A stretch of 64,000 nucleotides of DNA, from the NCBI GenBank assembly GCA_002633005.1, contig NMRA01000013.1:1427944-1491943 (forward strand). The letters run 5' to 3'. The position numbers and the translations under genes were made by a program. This stretch comes from Phoronis australis (lineage: Eukaryota > Phoronida > Phoronidae). Under the pieces are notes generated by a model that had not been told where the DNA came from, made no database searches, and worked only from the letters and a program-made list of their open reading frames with translations. Positions 1 through 12,300 of this stretch are shown one piece after another. How positions within the stretch are numbered: position 1 is the stretch's first letter; every line of letters begins with the position of its first letter.

Positions 1-58
1 AATAAAACGAAATTGAAACAAAAAAGAGGAAATCCTCTTAAAAGAGGAAAATTCCAAA
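1..58 (-). repeat. Dispersed repeat fragment (cut by window edge)
   Basis: In inverted orientation this matches the stretch rich in CCTCTTTTAAGAGG at 23087-23180 and 23768-23860, and a related inverted copy at 46262-46465. It is one family scattered in introns and intergenic DNA. No coding potential is seen. Confidence 0.6.
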
Positions 59-221
59 CGTCGCTTGTAGCTGCTCAGCTCCATTTCAACCATATATTAA
101 TAAAGCATAAACATGCCTCCATGTGATTAGTGTAATGGGCCAACATAAGCCGCCTGTGAACGTGCAAAAATGTACCAGACCGTCTACAATTATTTTTTAT
201 AAGACACCAACTGATTCTCAC

Positions 222-308
222 CTTGTCTATTGTGTCGAACCCTCTTGGCCTCTTGTAGTTCTGCTTTACACTGATTAATTTTCTCATAGGCATCTTTGAT
301 GCGCTGCT
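222..308 (-). CDS. THOC7: THOC7 exon 4
   Basis: 87 nt, acceptor CCCTACAG, donor GTGAGA. Encodes EQRIKDAYEKINQCKAELQE then AKRVRHNRQ, the basic coiled-coil stretch of THOC7. It ends one base into a codon, so the next exon (EYDALAK in the family) lies off the left edge. Confidence 0.92.
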
Positions 309-3300
309 CTGTAGGGAAAACAAACTGTTAACTGTGAACAAGTAAAAGAGAGTAGATTCTGTTGACACATGTAATATTAAACAGAAGCAATTAATTTCTG
401 TTGCCAGTTGCCTAGGGGTGCTAAGTTTGTGGGGTGCATTCCATACAATCTTTCTTCCGAGGTTGGCTAGGCCAAGCGGAATCATGCAAATGAGAGGTCA
501 GCGCATAAGGAGTAAGGTTGCAACCCTACTGCTGTGTACAAGCAAAATAGTCAACACTGAAGTGAATGCCAGGTGTCACCAGAATGTTGAATAACGCCAG
601 AGAACTGCACCGTATACACAATTTCCATTACACAATCAACATATCTAACAGCAAGTATTTCGTGAGTGCGTTGTGTTACTGAATGCATCCCTAGTTAAAT
701 CTAACACCACATAGACAATAGTGCTCATTTTCAGGCAAAATCTCAAACATTTTCTGTATTCGTTAGGGTTAATACACATGAGCCAAATATTGAGGAACTA
801 AACAATGACGGAGTTGTTACACCCAAGATCAGACTACAAGGGTGGAAACAAGCGAGTACACGCTTGAAAATAAGAGTAAAAAGTAAAAACACGAGTGGGA
901 AAATGACCTGTTATTGGAAGGAGCCCAAAGTGGACGTTTGGCATATTCTTTTTGGTTCTCAGTATTTACTAGGGCAAATCTTGAAATACGAGTGCAGAGT
1001 ATGCCATCATTCGTATTTTGTAGTGAGGCATTTTCACCTGTGTTGAGCGCTGGACTATCATTTGTTTTCAAAGAATACAGGAACGTAGCAATGATAAATC
1101 CCTCAAAATTATAGTTAATTAATAACGGTTTTTGCATCTTTTGAGCAAAGAATATGGCCAGAATGTAAAAAGCACAAAGTTTCATAATTCACCTATTTTT
1201 GAGTTGAGGTCACCGTAGTTCTCCTGTTCATGAAGATTCATCCTGTAGACCTGAGATGACTTCACCATGGCCTGTTCACACTGAGCAAGCTGTGCCACCA
1301 TCTTCTGGTATGTGGCAATGCTGGAAACACAGACACACGAATCTCCCAATGACTCAACCATTATAAGAAACAAGTTTCTATGTTCAAGTTATACTGTGTT
1401 GGTGCCAGTGCTGGATACGAGGGACAGATAGATTCAAGGCCCTGTGGCTAGAACAAGAGATTCGTGCAGATGGCACCACACTCAAAATGCAAATAAAATA
1501 GAAGAGTATCGGGGGAATTTCATAACACACCATCAATTACTAACAATAAATAAACTGAATGTTTTCGACTGCCAATGGCTACAGTCATCCTCAGAAAGAT
1601 GACAAGGTGGACTTGCTATGATATAAAAGTCAGAAAGAGAGTACTGACTTACATCGCCGTTCATGTCCCTGTCACCCGGTTACTAATAAAATGGCTTTGG
1701 CGTATCTAGCATGTTTTATTTCAGGTATCATGAGCAAAAAGTTTGGCATTATCCAAGTCTATAACGTGGTTGTGGATAACATAGTGATCAGTGACGGACA
1801 ATCTGTTGATGGAATTACGGGCTAACCGCTGTTACAAACGTGAGAAGCGAGTTATTGACTGTGTGTCCACATCTTGTTTGAGTCTGTGTAGACGAGTACT
1901 GAACCAGCAGCATGTAGTAAGGCCGAAATTTTGCCAAAATTTGGCTGTCACTGACAACTGTGCTATCTCGATTGTGTCTCGTGAATGAGGACACATGCTC
2001 TTTGAATTCCATTGGGGCATCAAAAATTGTTACGTACAAATTTTAAAATGTTGCAGGATTTTGAGCAATTACTTTTTTTTCCATAAAAAATACAAAAAAT
2101 ACAAAACACGGAGAAAGCACGTGTCCCTCACGGCGGGAAGGTTTGTTTTCTGACTTGTGCGGACTCTCCCATCCAACATTAACGAAATTTATATGGTTTG
2201 AGGACAGAACCAACATTAATCCATCTCACATGATCAGGAATAACTACCAGACCCCGACGAGTGGCAGAAAAAGAACACCAAGCCGAAACTCTAGAGAACT
2301 CTGAGCTTAATCGTCAAAAAAACCCAAAAGCAACCGACAATGGACGCCATACTGACAGGGAAGGCGGGACAAAATGTCACCAAGAAGATTCGGTCATTGA
2401 AAGATGAACTCAAAGAGGCACTCATGGACTCAGATTATATCCAGTCACTGTTTACAAACATGATAAAGCCCTTAATTGACGCTGGTTTGTCTGAAATGTA
2501 TAAAGCACTCGAGCTTCAATACGATCAAAAGATGGTTGAAAAGGACAAAAAAAATAACACTTGAAAATCAACTGGACAAGCTGAAGCAAGAAAGTGGCTC
2601 TCAAATACACAGGTTGGAATCTGATTTGGATGAGCTTGAGCAGTGTGGCCGCCGAAACTGTGTTGTAATCAGCGGAATAATAGAATCTGACAAGGAGTGC
2701 ACAGATGACATTGTTGTTGGTCTAGTAAAAAGAATTGGTGCTACCGTTGATAAGTCTGACGTATGTCGCAGCCATCGCCTAGGTAAAAAAAATCCAAGGT
2801 AACGCCAAGGCGAGGTCAATTATAAATTTACGAATTACAATGCAAGAGTCGAATTCATGAGAAATAAAAAGAAATTGAGAACTGGAGCCGGCAAGATCTA
2901 CGTAAACGAGAATCTGACCAAAAAACGAGCACAGTTGTACAAGGCTTGTAGAGATCTAGGTGCCAGGATTCAGAGTTGCTGGACATATGATGGAAGAATT
3001 TATTACAAGAACTGGGCCAATGAAATTAACCCGGTGAGCAGCATGGATGATTTGCAGGGCATCTAACTCTCTCTCAGCTCAACACTATACACTCAAGCCA
3101 GAATATAGTATAATAGTGCAATAGTTTCTGACGTCTTGTGTTCAGCAATTGGTAAGATTACTCACTTATGTACTGTAGTAAGCACGAAAGACAGCTGAAG
3201 TTCCTTTTTCCATTAAGTTGAGTTTTACGGTAATTCCAATGTTTCACAATACCCAATAAATTTTTAACTGCTTTTGTACTCCATGTGCAATTGCCAAACT

Positions 3301-6300
3301 ACAAGTGTAGCGTACCATAATTGTCAGGTAGTTGGGACCCTGTTGAGAGACCTCCAGTACAAATGTACTTCCTGTAGCCATTACTGTGTATAGCCTATTT
3401 TCCTTAAGTTTTAACATAGTTTTAGCCATTGTGCCCAACATATCGTCTTCACAGCTAACATATACGTGCTACTCAGGTTATTTCAAAGTTGGTGACAATC
3501 GTGTCGCGTAGTTGTATTGTTCTAGCTGTGTTCTATTTTATTCTAAGCGTCATAGCTTCATGCTGGGCAATCTATCTGGGGGGGGGGCTATTTATGAGAG
3601 GGCTCTGCATTGCGTGTAGGCATAGAGTGCAGGCATCCTTATTATTTATGTGTGTGTGATCTGCTCGGTGCAGATCTCTCGACAAGTCCCGGACGCACAA
3701 GTTAAGTCTGTTTATTAAAATGTACTTATCCTTATTTTCATTCTACTTGTTTCCTGCACGAGAACCGTAAGGGCAATGTTTCTTAATGTTTTTTTTATTA
3801 TAGTCTCATTATGAAAAATACTGGGAGAATAAGCCTTACCATGAGGATCAGTTTCCATGTGTTTTCCATCCTGCGTTACATCATATTTCACATCTATGTT
3901 GTACTCTGTGAAATCTATGATGTGCTTGTGAATGTGTTGGTATTGTTTTTGTGTTGTTTTGTATGTATGTGGTGTGAATGGCTCAGGATTGTACCACTAT
4001 TATTTGATTGTCATTTCATATAATATGTGTATCACCGTTATAATGATGACAGGTGAACTTAAAGTAACCTCATTGAACTGCAGAGGACTGGGTTTCCATG
4101 ACAAAAACAGTACTCCATTTATTGCCTACAGGACACACTTCACAAAGAGAGAAGAAAACAATGTCAGTTCAATGTGGGGATATGAATGTTTTTCAGTTCA
4201 AATACCTCAAACTCCCGTGGAGTGGCCATGGTCTTTAAGAACACTTTTGAGTATAAATTACATAACATTTTTCAAGACTACAATCGTATGGCAATAAATT
4301 AATTTTGGATATTAATATCAATGAGACAATAATAATGTTAATTAATACGTTATGTCCAAATAGGGACTCACCGTCTTTTTTTGAAAGAATAAAACAAGAC
4401 ATTCAAGATATAGGCAATTACTCTGTTATTTGGGCAAGCGATTTAAATCTTGCGCTCGATCTAAGGACACACTTAATTATCGAAAGGCTAACAACCCAAA
4501 GTCACGGATTAAGTTGATGGAGAATTGTACAGAATTGTCTATCGCTGATGTGTGGCGGGAACTAAACCCCAATAGTAAAGAATACACTTGGGTAGCTGGG
4601 AGTAAACAATCCAGACTAGATTTTTTCTAATTTCTGAAAGCCTTTTAGCCGATATTGAAGACTCCATAATAGAATTTGGTTACCGGTCCGATCATTCAAT
4701 AGTAACAATTTTTTTAAAGGTGATGGTTCCAGGAGGAGGAAATCATTTTGGAAGTTTAATAACTCTCTCCTAAAAAAAACTCTTGAGTATATTGCTGCAG
4801 TCAAGGATACTATTAAATTAAATAAACAACAGTATATGACGGACGATATTCAGAGAATTAATAGTATAAGTTCAGATTTTCAATTGTCTATAAATTATCA
4901 ACTTTTTCTTAAAACTGGAGATTTGCGGCAAAACAATTTCCTTTGCTACTTACTTAAAAAGAAAAAGTGACAAAGCTGAACAGCAACTTATCGAAGAAAT
5001 AAGTTTGTTGGTAAAAAGTCTAGGCCTTGATTGGGAACTACTGGAACAAAAAAATAATCGACTTGCCGAGCTAAGGCAAAATAAGTTAAAGGTGAAGGCA
5101 ACCTTTTTCCACATCATTTTTAGCTAAAATAAGGGTGGTTGGTTATCCTAGACATATTTTCCACCTTTAAGGGGTCTTATGATTAGGTCGAGAGCAAGAT
5201 GGATTGAAGAGGGTGAAAAACCTTCCAAATATTTTCTTCACTTGGAAAATAGGCATTACACAAGTAAGTTGATGCCTTTTTGTAGAAATCTGACAACACT
5301 AAAACCCTTGGTGAAGAAGAGGTTATTCAGGAAACCCAAAATTTTTTATGAAAAGCTATACAAATATAGAGATTCTAACAATACTGCTTTAGAGACTCTT
5401 CTTGATAAGGTTTGTGTCTTCAAACTGAATGAGTCAGAAAAAGAAAAATTAGGTCTTCTTACATATGAAGAAGTCACACAATGCTTGAAAAAAATGAAAA
5501 ACAACAAGAGCCCAGGCTCTGATAGTTTTTCAGCGGAATTTTTTCTAAACTTTTTTGGGCTGACATTGTACATTTCGTTGTTTGCTCACTTAATACTGGT
5601 TTTTCAGTTGGCCAGTTATCAACACAGAAAGAGGGAGTGATTACCTGCATCCCTAAGGGAGCAGATAAAAGTAAACATTGTTTGAAAAACTGGAGACCCA
5701 TATACTTACTCAACGTGACATATAAATTGGCTTCTTCAGCTGTGGCTGAACGGTTGAAACCCGTTTTGGGATAACTAATCAGTAAGGACCAGACAGGTTT
5801 CGTTTCAGGAAGAAATCTGAACGCAAATATCCGCGTGCTATATGAGTTAATGTTTTATGCCCAGGCAGCTGACAAACCTGGATTGCTTTTACTGATTGAT
5901 TTTGAGAAAGCATTTGATTCATTGTCGTGGAATTTTATTTAAAAACTTTATCTTTCCTTAATTTTGGTAGGTCTATGAGAAGGTGGGTGAAAGTCTTTTA
6001 CAGTAATGTTAAATTCTGTGTTGTCGTAAATGGTTACGCATCTTCCTGGTTCAATATTTCGCGTGGCTGCAGACAAGGTGACCCTTTGTCTCCCTACATT
6101 TTCATACTGTGCGCAGAGATTTTGGCGTATTTAATTAAGAATAATGAAAATATTCCTGGTGTAGTTGCAGGAAATAAGGAATATTTGATTTCACAATATG
6201 CGGACGACACATCAATTACGTTGAATGGGTCGAATTTGTCATTGACTACCACATTGAATGTACTTCATTTGTTTGCTAGTGTCTCCAAGTGAAGGTGGAT

Positions 6301-9300
6301 AAAACAAAAGCAATATGGTTTGGAAGTAAAACTGGTAGTGATGACGTGATTCCTACAAAACAAAGTCTGTCTTGGACAAAAAAATCTTTTAGATTTTGGG
6401 AGTGGATTTTGACACTCAATTGGATAGTATGACGCATAAGAACTTCACTGTAAGAATAACTAAGATTAAGCTTTTATTGAAAAGTTAGAGTCAACGAAAT
6501 TTAACGCCGTTTGGTAGAGTAATGGTAATTAAAACATTAGCTATTTCTGAACTTAATTTTTTTGTTGTCAAGTTTACCAAATCCACCACTAAAAATCTTG
6601 AAGGAATTGAATATGACGTTTTTTAGATTTGTGTGGCAGACTCGTCATGGTGAAATTAATCGAACCACGGCCTGTTTAGGACTTGATCAAGGGGGACTTC
6701 AAATGATTAATGTGCCAAATGGAAAATTTCGTTGTTCCCGTTAACTATATGTAGAAGTTATATACTTTGAACGAGATACGAGAATGGTCTTTCCTGAGGT
6801 GTGCATGTGTGAATGAATGGATGTACTTTTTTATTATCATTTATAAAACAGTACAAAAAATATAAAACACAAAAATTACCAGAAAATTTCAATAAGAGAT
6901 TCAAAAAATTTGAAACAGAGAAATCCGATGAATGACAATTGAAAACAACTTGTGATTGCGTGCATATACTGCGTAGCTAATGAGTTGTTTTGGTAATCAT
7001 TTTGGAAAATGTCATATTCGTACAACCAGCGGAGGGTGCTGTAAAGAAGATTGTTTGCCATATAGGTTGTTAGCCCTTAAGACAAGATATCAACAAAAGA
7101 ATCTTCTGGCATCAGGTAATGTCAGCCAAAAGCCTAACTCGCAATTCAAGATTTTTCGTACATCACTTTTCACTTTTTTCTTATTGGAGTCCAGTTGCAA
7201 TGTATATACAGAGCAAACAAATCATTCAGAGCCTTCAATGCCTTGACGTTGAAGTTGAAAAAGGCATCATTCCTTTCTAAATTACATCTACAAATAATAG
7301 GAACATAACGATCATACATTCCTCTCGAGATGAGAAAAATTTCAACTCTCACAGGGGGAGGCATTTCACCCGTTGAATAGAAAAAAATCCCCTATCACTC
7401 AGCAGATGTAGACACAGATATTTTAAAGTTAGAGAAGGCTCGAATCAGCCTCATTCAACAGTCACATACCTGTCTTCAGAAGATTCATCAGAGTTACACC
7501 ACTTAATAAATGAACGCAAAAGTCCAGCGATACGCCGGTCATCCATTCCTCCATCACCTTCAATCAACAACCTGCGACGTATGATTTCATCTACAAAACA
7601 AGATCAACACATCATGAACTGGTGTAGTGTTGGTCTACAGGACACGATGAAGACATCATCAACTGAGACGTGTTGGTCTTCAAGACGAGATAAACACATC
7701 ATGAACTGGTGTAGTGTTGGTCTACAAGACAAGATAAACACATCATGAACTGGTGAAGTGTTGGTCTACAAGATAAACACATCATGAACAAGTGAAGTGT
7801 TGGTCTACAAGACAAGATAAACACATCATGAACTGATAGGTGCTGGTCTTCAAGACAAAATCAACAAATCATGAACTGGTGAAGGGTTGGTCTTCAAGAC
7901 AAGATAAACACATGATGAACTGGTGACCTGTTGGTTTACAAGACAAGACTGATAAACATATCATGAACTGGTAAAGTGTTAGTCTACAAGATAAACACAT
8001 CATAAACTGGTGAAGTGCTGGTCTACAAGAAAAGATCAACACCAGCTCATCATGTGGACAAGCAGATTGACAAACCAGCTCGAACTAAAATTGATAAAAA
8101 TATGTGGGCAATAATAATATAACACATGATAATATGGCTTGTACTATATAATTAGACAATTTTATTGATTAAAATTTTGAAATTATAGCAACATCTCATC
8201 TATTTCAGACAAAAACTAATTGCCAAAATATTTTTGAGACGGGATGGAGCCCATATTGAGGCTCACTTTCGAGGGATCAAGAACCCTACGAATCTTTGCC
8301 TGACCAAGATAAAATAAGAAGCTTAATAAATAAATGAAAGCGCTCCGAGGAGCGAAACTTGGCGAAATTAACCAAAAAGATGACGATAAAGATGATGACG
8401 AAAATGACGAATATGACGAGTGTGGCGAGGATGAACAAAAGAAGTAATATTAACATACACATGACGAACGTAGAAGTCCGAAATCAATAAGAAAAAGGCT
8501 AGTCTTGAGCGACACTTGGCGAAATTAAGGAAAAGACAACGACGGAGATGATGACGAAGATGATGACGAATATGATGATGGTGGTGGCGATGATGAACAA
8601 CATCACAACATTCTTATGACGAACTTAGATGTCATAAATCAATAAGAAATAGGCTACAGTCTAGTTCAATAGAAGACAAACCAAAATCAATGCAGCAAGA
8701 GCGCTCAACAAAGGAACAGCGTTATCAGAAAATCTCAAATAACTCGAAAAGTAGATGTCCTAGCGAAAAATGGAAAACATCTTCTGAAAGCCCGTTCAAA
8801 ATTCTATCTAAATTGATGGTATCGCCTAATTGTGTAAATTTTTCGAAAAAAATGAAATTTTGCGTTTTTTTAAGAAATTCAAAGTCAAATAACTCGAAAA
8901 CGGTAAGTCTGAGAAAAAAATTGTTACAGTTCATTTGAAAGAGTATACCTTAGGGAATCCACATGCAAAAATGCACGTCATTTTCTTCTCTCGTTTAAAT
9001 GGCACCTAAGTACGACTGAAAATGGGTCAACATGTGCCAGAACCGCCATCTTGAAAGCAACTTCCGTTGTTTGGCTTTGTATAATAACATGCCATAAGAA
9101 ACTAATACTGTATTCGCCGTAATAACCGCCCAGGGCGCTTAGAAAAGTTCGGTTCAGGGGGCGCTTATCATAACCCAAGGCGGTTGAAACCCGGTCTCCG
9201 AAACGGGTGAAATCGGAAGCTAAGATTCATCAAATTTACGTTCTGTGACGTATCTGTAATCTATGAGACTTCCAACAAAACTGTGGTGCATAGCTATCAA

Positions 9301-12300
9301 ACTTTGCTGCTAAATTACGATCATTTTACAGAAAATTGTGCTGAAATCCCAGGGCGAAAACTCGCCGACTGACTGCCTCAAAATCGCCGTCTTCGATATA
9401 GCGACTTCAATGCTTGTATAAAAACAGTTTCGACTCAAGCAAATTACCTGAAATCCTCATTAAGTTTTCTAAGTAGCGTCCCTAAGACTTTTTTTAAGTT
9501 CCCGTGGAGTCTGGATTTACGGCAGTTTTAAGTACAAATCTGCGCAACATCGTGCCATCTACATGTATGATCGGCAACACGGCGAGAAAAATGTCTGGAC
9601 GAACACACACGTTGTTGTCATGTGACGTTTGTTTTGAAGTTCGTCTGCGAGTAAGCGAGCGCATGCGTGTAACCAGAGTTCATTTGCCAAAGCAGAGACC
9701 GTCTTTTGGCCAGAGCCACGCAATCTAACGAGCTAGATGTGCATTGCGTCTAAAGAAATTTGCACAAGCAGTAGGCCACTGTACACCAGAGGGTGTTTCA
9801 TTCAGCACTTGCCGGTCTCGAGCTAAAAACGTTCGACATTTGTCTCGGTAAGGCCCATATTAGTCGCCGTGTAGCTGGATGCGTATGTAACTATTTAACA
9901 GTTATTTTTCGGTGTAAGGGTGTGTAAGCATTCACTGTCAGTTGTCATTTTATCGGATATTCGGCTTAAAAACACCAATTATGGTTAATCAAACAATCCA
10001 TCTAAAAAATAACGCAAACATGTTTTATAGTATTAGAAATTGTCGGAAATTAGGGCCAATATTCATTTCTTACCGATGCTATGCTACCCGTTTCATGAAT
10101 GGATAGTTCCCGACTAATGTCTTTGATGACAGCTAGGTTCATNCCACATATTAGTTGCGGAACAAGAAATACTAGCTGTCACTCTTTAACATCACGTGGG
10201 TACAGGTTTGATTACAGCCTTCGAGCTAGCTGCATGAAGACTAATGTCACAATATAGCTGGGAACCACTGTGTATTAACTTCACATACACCTTGGAACTT
10301 CACAACATCCAGGTAGTTCTGCTCGTCACCTCCTTGTCAAACTTGTATCAACATGTGACAAGTGACGGGGGTGCATGCGAAATCTGGGAGTCAACAGATA
10401 CTCATCTTGCCAAGTAAAGCCACTTCATTAAAAAGCAACCTAATAAACATCAGTTTTGTAATGCTCAAAGAAAAGTCTGTCGCCAATCTGAAAACAGTGC
10501 ACTTGTGACAGGTGATTTACTAAATTTTTGCAACATTTTTCAGGAGATAATGACAGCTTCACTGAACCAAACTGAGATGGGAATAGGGCCAGTAATCGAC
10601 CCCAGTATTGAGGGATCAAGAGCCCTGGACTGTAACAGAGAATTCAGTCTTCAATTTGCTGACAGAATGGATGACTACTTGGTATTCAGACAAAAAATAT
10701 TGATTGCAAGAGTAGTTGTTCAAGTCGGAAGGATTTGAAGACTCCAACTGGCTCCAAAGATGTCCATATACACTCAAAAGGTGCACATAGTAATGCAACT
10801 TCGTTACATAGCCAGAGTTAAGCGTAATTTGCACAAAATCTTCCAAGGCACAGTTTTGCGTTACTTCAGTCTAGCGTATGAAAATGACAAAACCTAAAAG
10901 AAGACTTCCATGTGGCTCAAAATGGCCCACAAGCCACTTCTACAAGAGGAGAATTACAAAAAGCCGTGCGGTGGAGCATAGAAACATACAGATGTCTTTT
11001 CACTGATGAACTTGCTGTGCACTTCTCTCAAAAGGAGTTTCAAGCAGACCACGGTTGAACAGCTAGCTCACCACGATCATTCACTGAGGTCAACAACACC
11101 GTCAGCTAAGAACATTTAAGCATTGCTCTTCTGGTCTATTCACTGAGGTGGAAGGACTGACTGGCCAAATCTGAGCATGTGTGAAACAATACACTGTTAT
11201 GAGAAACACATTGTTTAGCTAAACCCTTGTGCCAGAATTCAGTGGGCTAGGTGGTACAATATGGGAACCTGTTCCTAACAAACATTCCTTCACTCACTAT
11301 AACTTGTTAGTAGTGCTGGCAGTAGCTAGTTTTGTAAGTTTTTCCCCCAATGGATGTTTTCTAACAACTCCATTGTTCTGTGTTTGTGCAAAAATGAACC
11401 ATAGTCTTGGTGTTGTCTTCGTAAGTCAAGCAATGGTACCTGCTTATATGTGAAAGCATAAAATAATAAAAAGCAGTGCAGTAAATAAACATCTCAAAAA
11501 TTACTCTCTCAGAAAATAACACTGCGAAATTTTCCCTTTTAGAGGGTACAAGCAACTGTCACTCAGGTGAAAGAGGGCCTATTTGGAAAGACGGGTCCCT
11601 CTTCAAAATGGCTGCCGAGCACCGACTTTCACTGAATAACGGTAATGGTCGTTATTCAGTGAAAACTGGTTCTCGGCACCAATGTTGAGGAGGACCCGTC
11701 TATTCCAATATTCGACTTTACTTTTATCTTTCAATATCAGTTTGCAAGTTCTTCAGTTTTCGATTAAGAGAATTAACACTCAGTAGACACCAAAAACTCC
11801 TCCCTGTCCATTACCAGCAGCATGAATACAACAGCAAAACTCGCACAGTGACATTAACAAAAGTCAAAAGCTGAAGAGCCTCAGTCGCAACGGCACATTG
11901 CACTAGACAGTGACCACCGGCTCTAGCTGGCTCAATAGAGACAGTGTAGCTCATATAGGCACTTGATACACCAGAAGCTTTTCAGCGAATTATTCCTCAC
12001 ACCGTCTAAAGCATCAGAGTCACGTTGTTATAAATACTTTATGCGCATAGACAGACACCTAAGAAGGCCGTCGATGTCCAATTCCTTCCAACTCGAACAA
12101 ATACTCCCACTATCAAACTTCGCAGTCCCTCGTTCAGTTCCAAAAATCGCTAATTGGCCATTTTTACACACGCAAGGAGGTATGATGTCATACCACCTGC
12201 AATGTGTAGAGTTTAAAATAGCCAGTTACTGATTTTAGGAACTGAACTAAGAAAAGGTTTGATAACGGGAATATTTGTTTGAGTTGGAAGGAATTAAATA

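Larger units (their letters stand above)
2130..6880 (+). mobile_element. Degenerate LINE (L1/Tx1-like) in THOC7 intron 2
   Basis: A non-LTR retrotransposon lies antisense to THOC7. In order it carries an ORF1 remnant (2340-3066), an endonuclease remnant (4052-4700), a reverse-transcriptase remnant (5160-6744) and an A-rich end near 6830-6880. RSRARWIEEGEKPSKYF before the RT and SLNCRGL opening the endonuclease are typical of the L1/Tx1 group. Many stops, frameshifts and at least one internal deletion make it inactive. The ends are estimated; no target-site duplication was confirmed. Confidence 0.85.

Noticed and set aside
7591-8060. CRISPR-like array
   Set aside because: Units are contiguous without spacers and sit in a eukaryotic intron; it is a minisatellite.
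8380-8600. Exon encoding an Asp/Glu-rich protein
   Set aside because: No start, splice sites or conserved partner sequence; the GAT/GAC runs are a two-copy simple-sequence repeat.
9448-9460. Alternative THOC7 exon 1 (ATGAGGATTTCAG then donor GTAATT)
   Set aside because: It splices in phase and gives MRISDEII, but 14690-14705 gives MAVADDEII, which matches the family N terminus better and lies at the divergent promoter.
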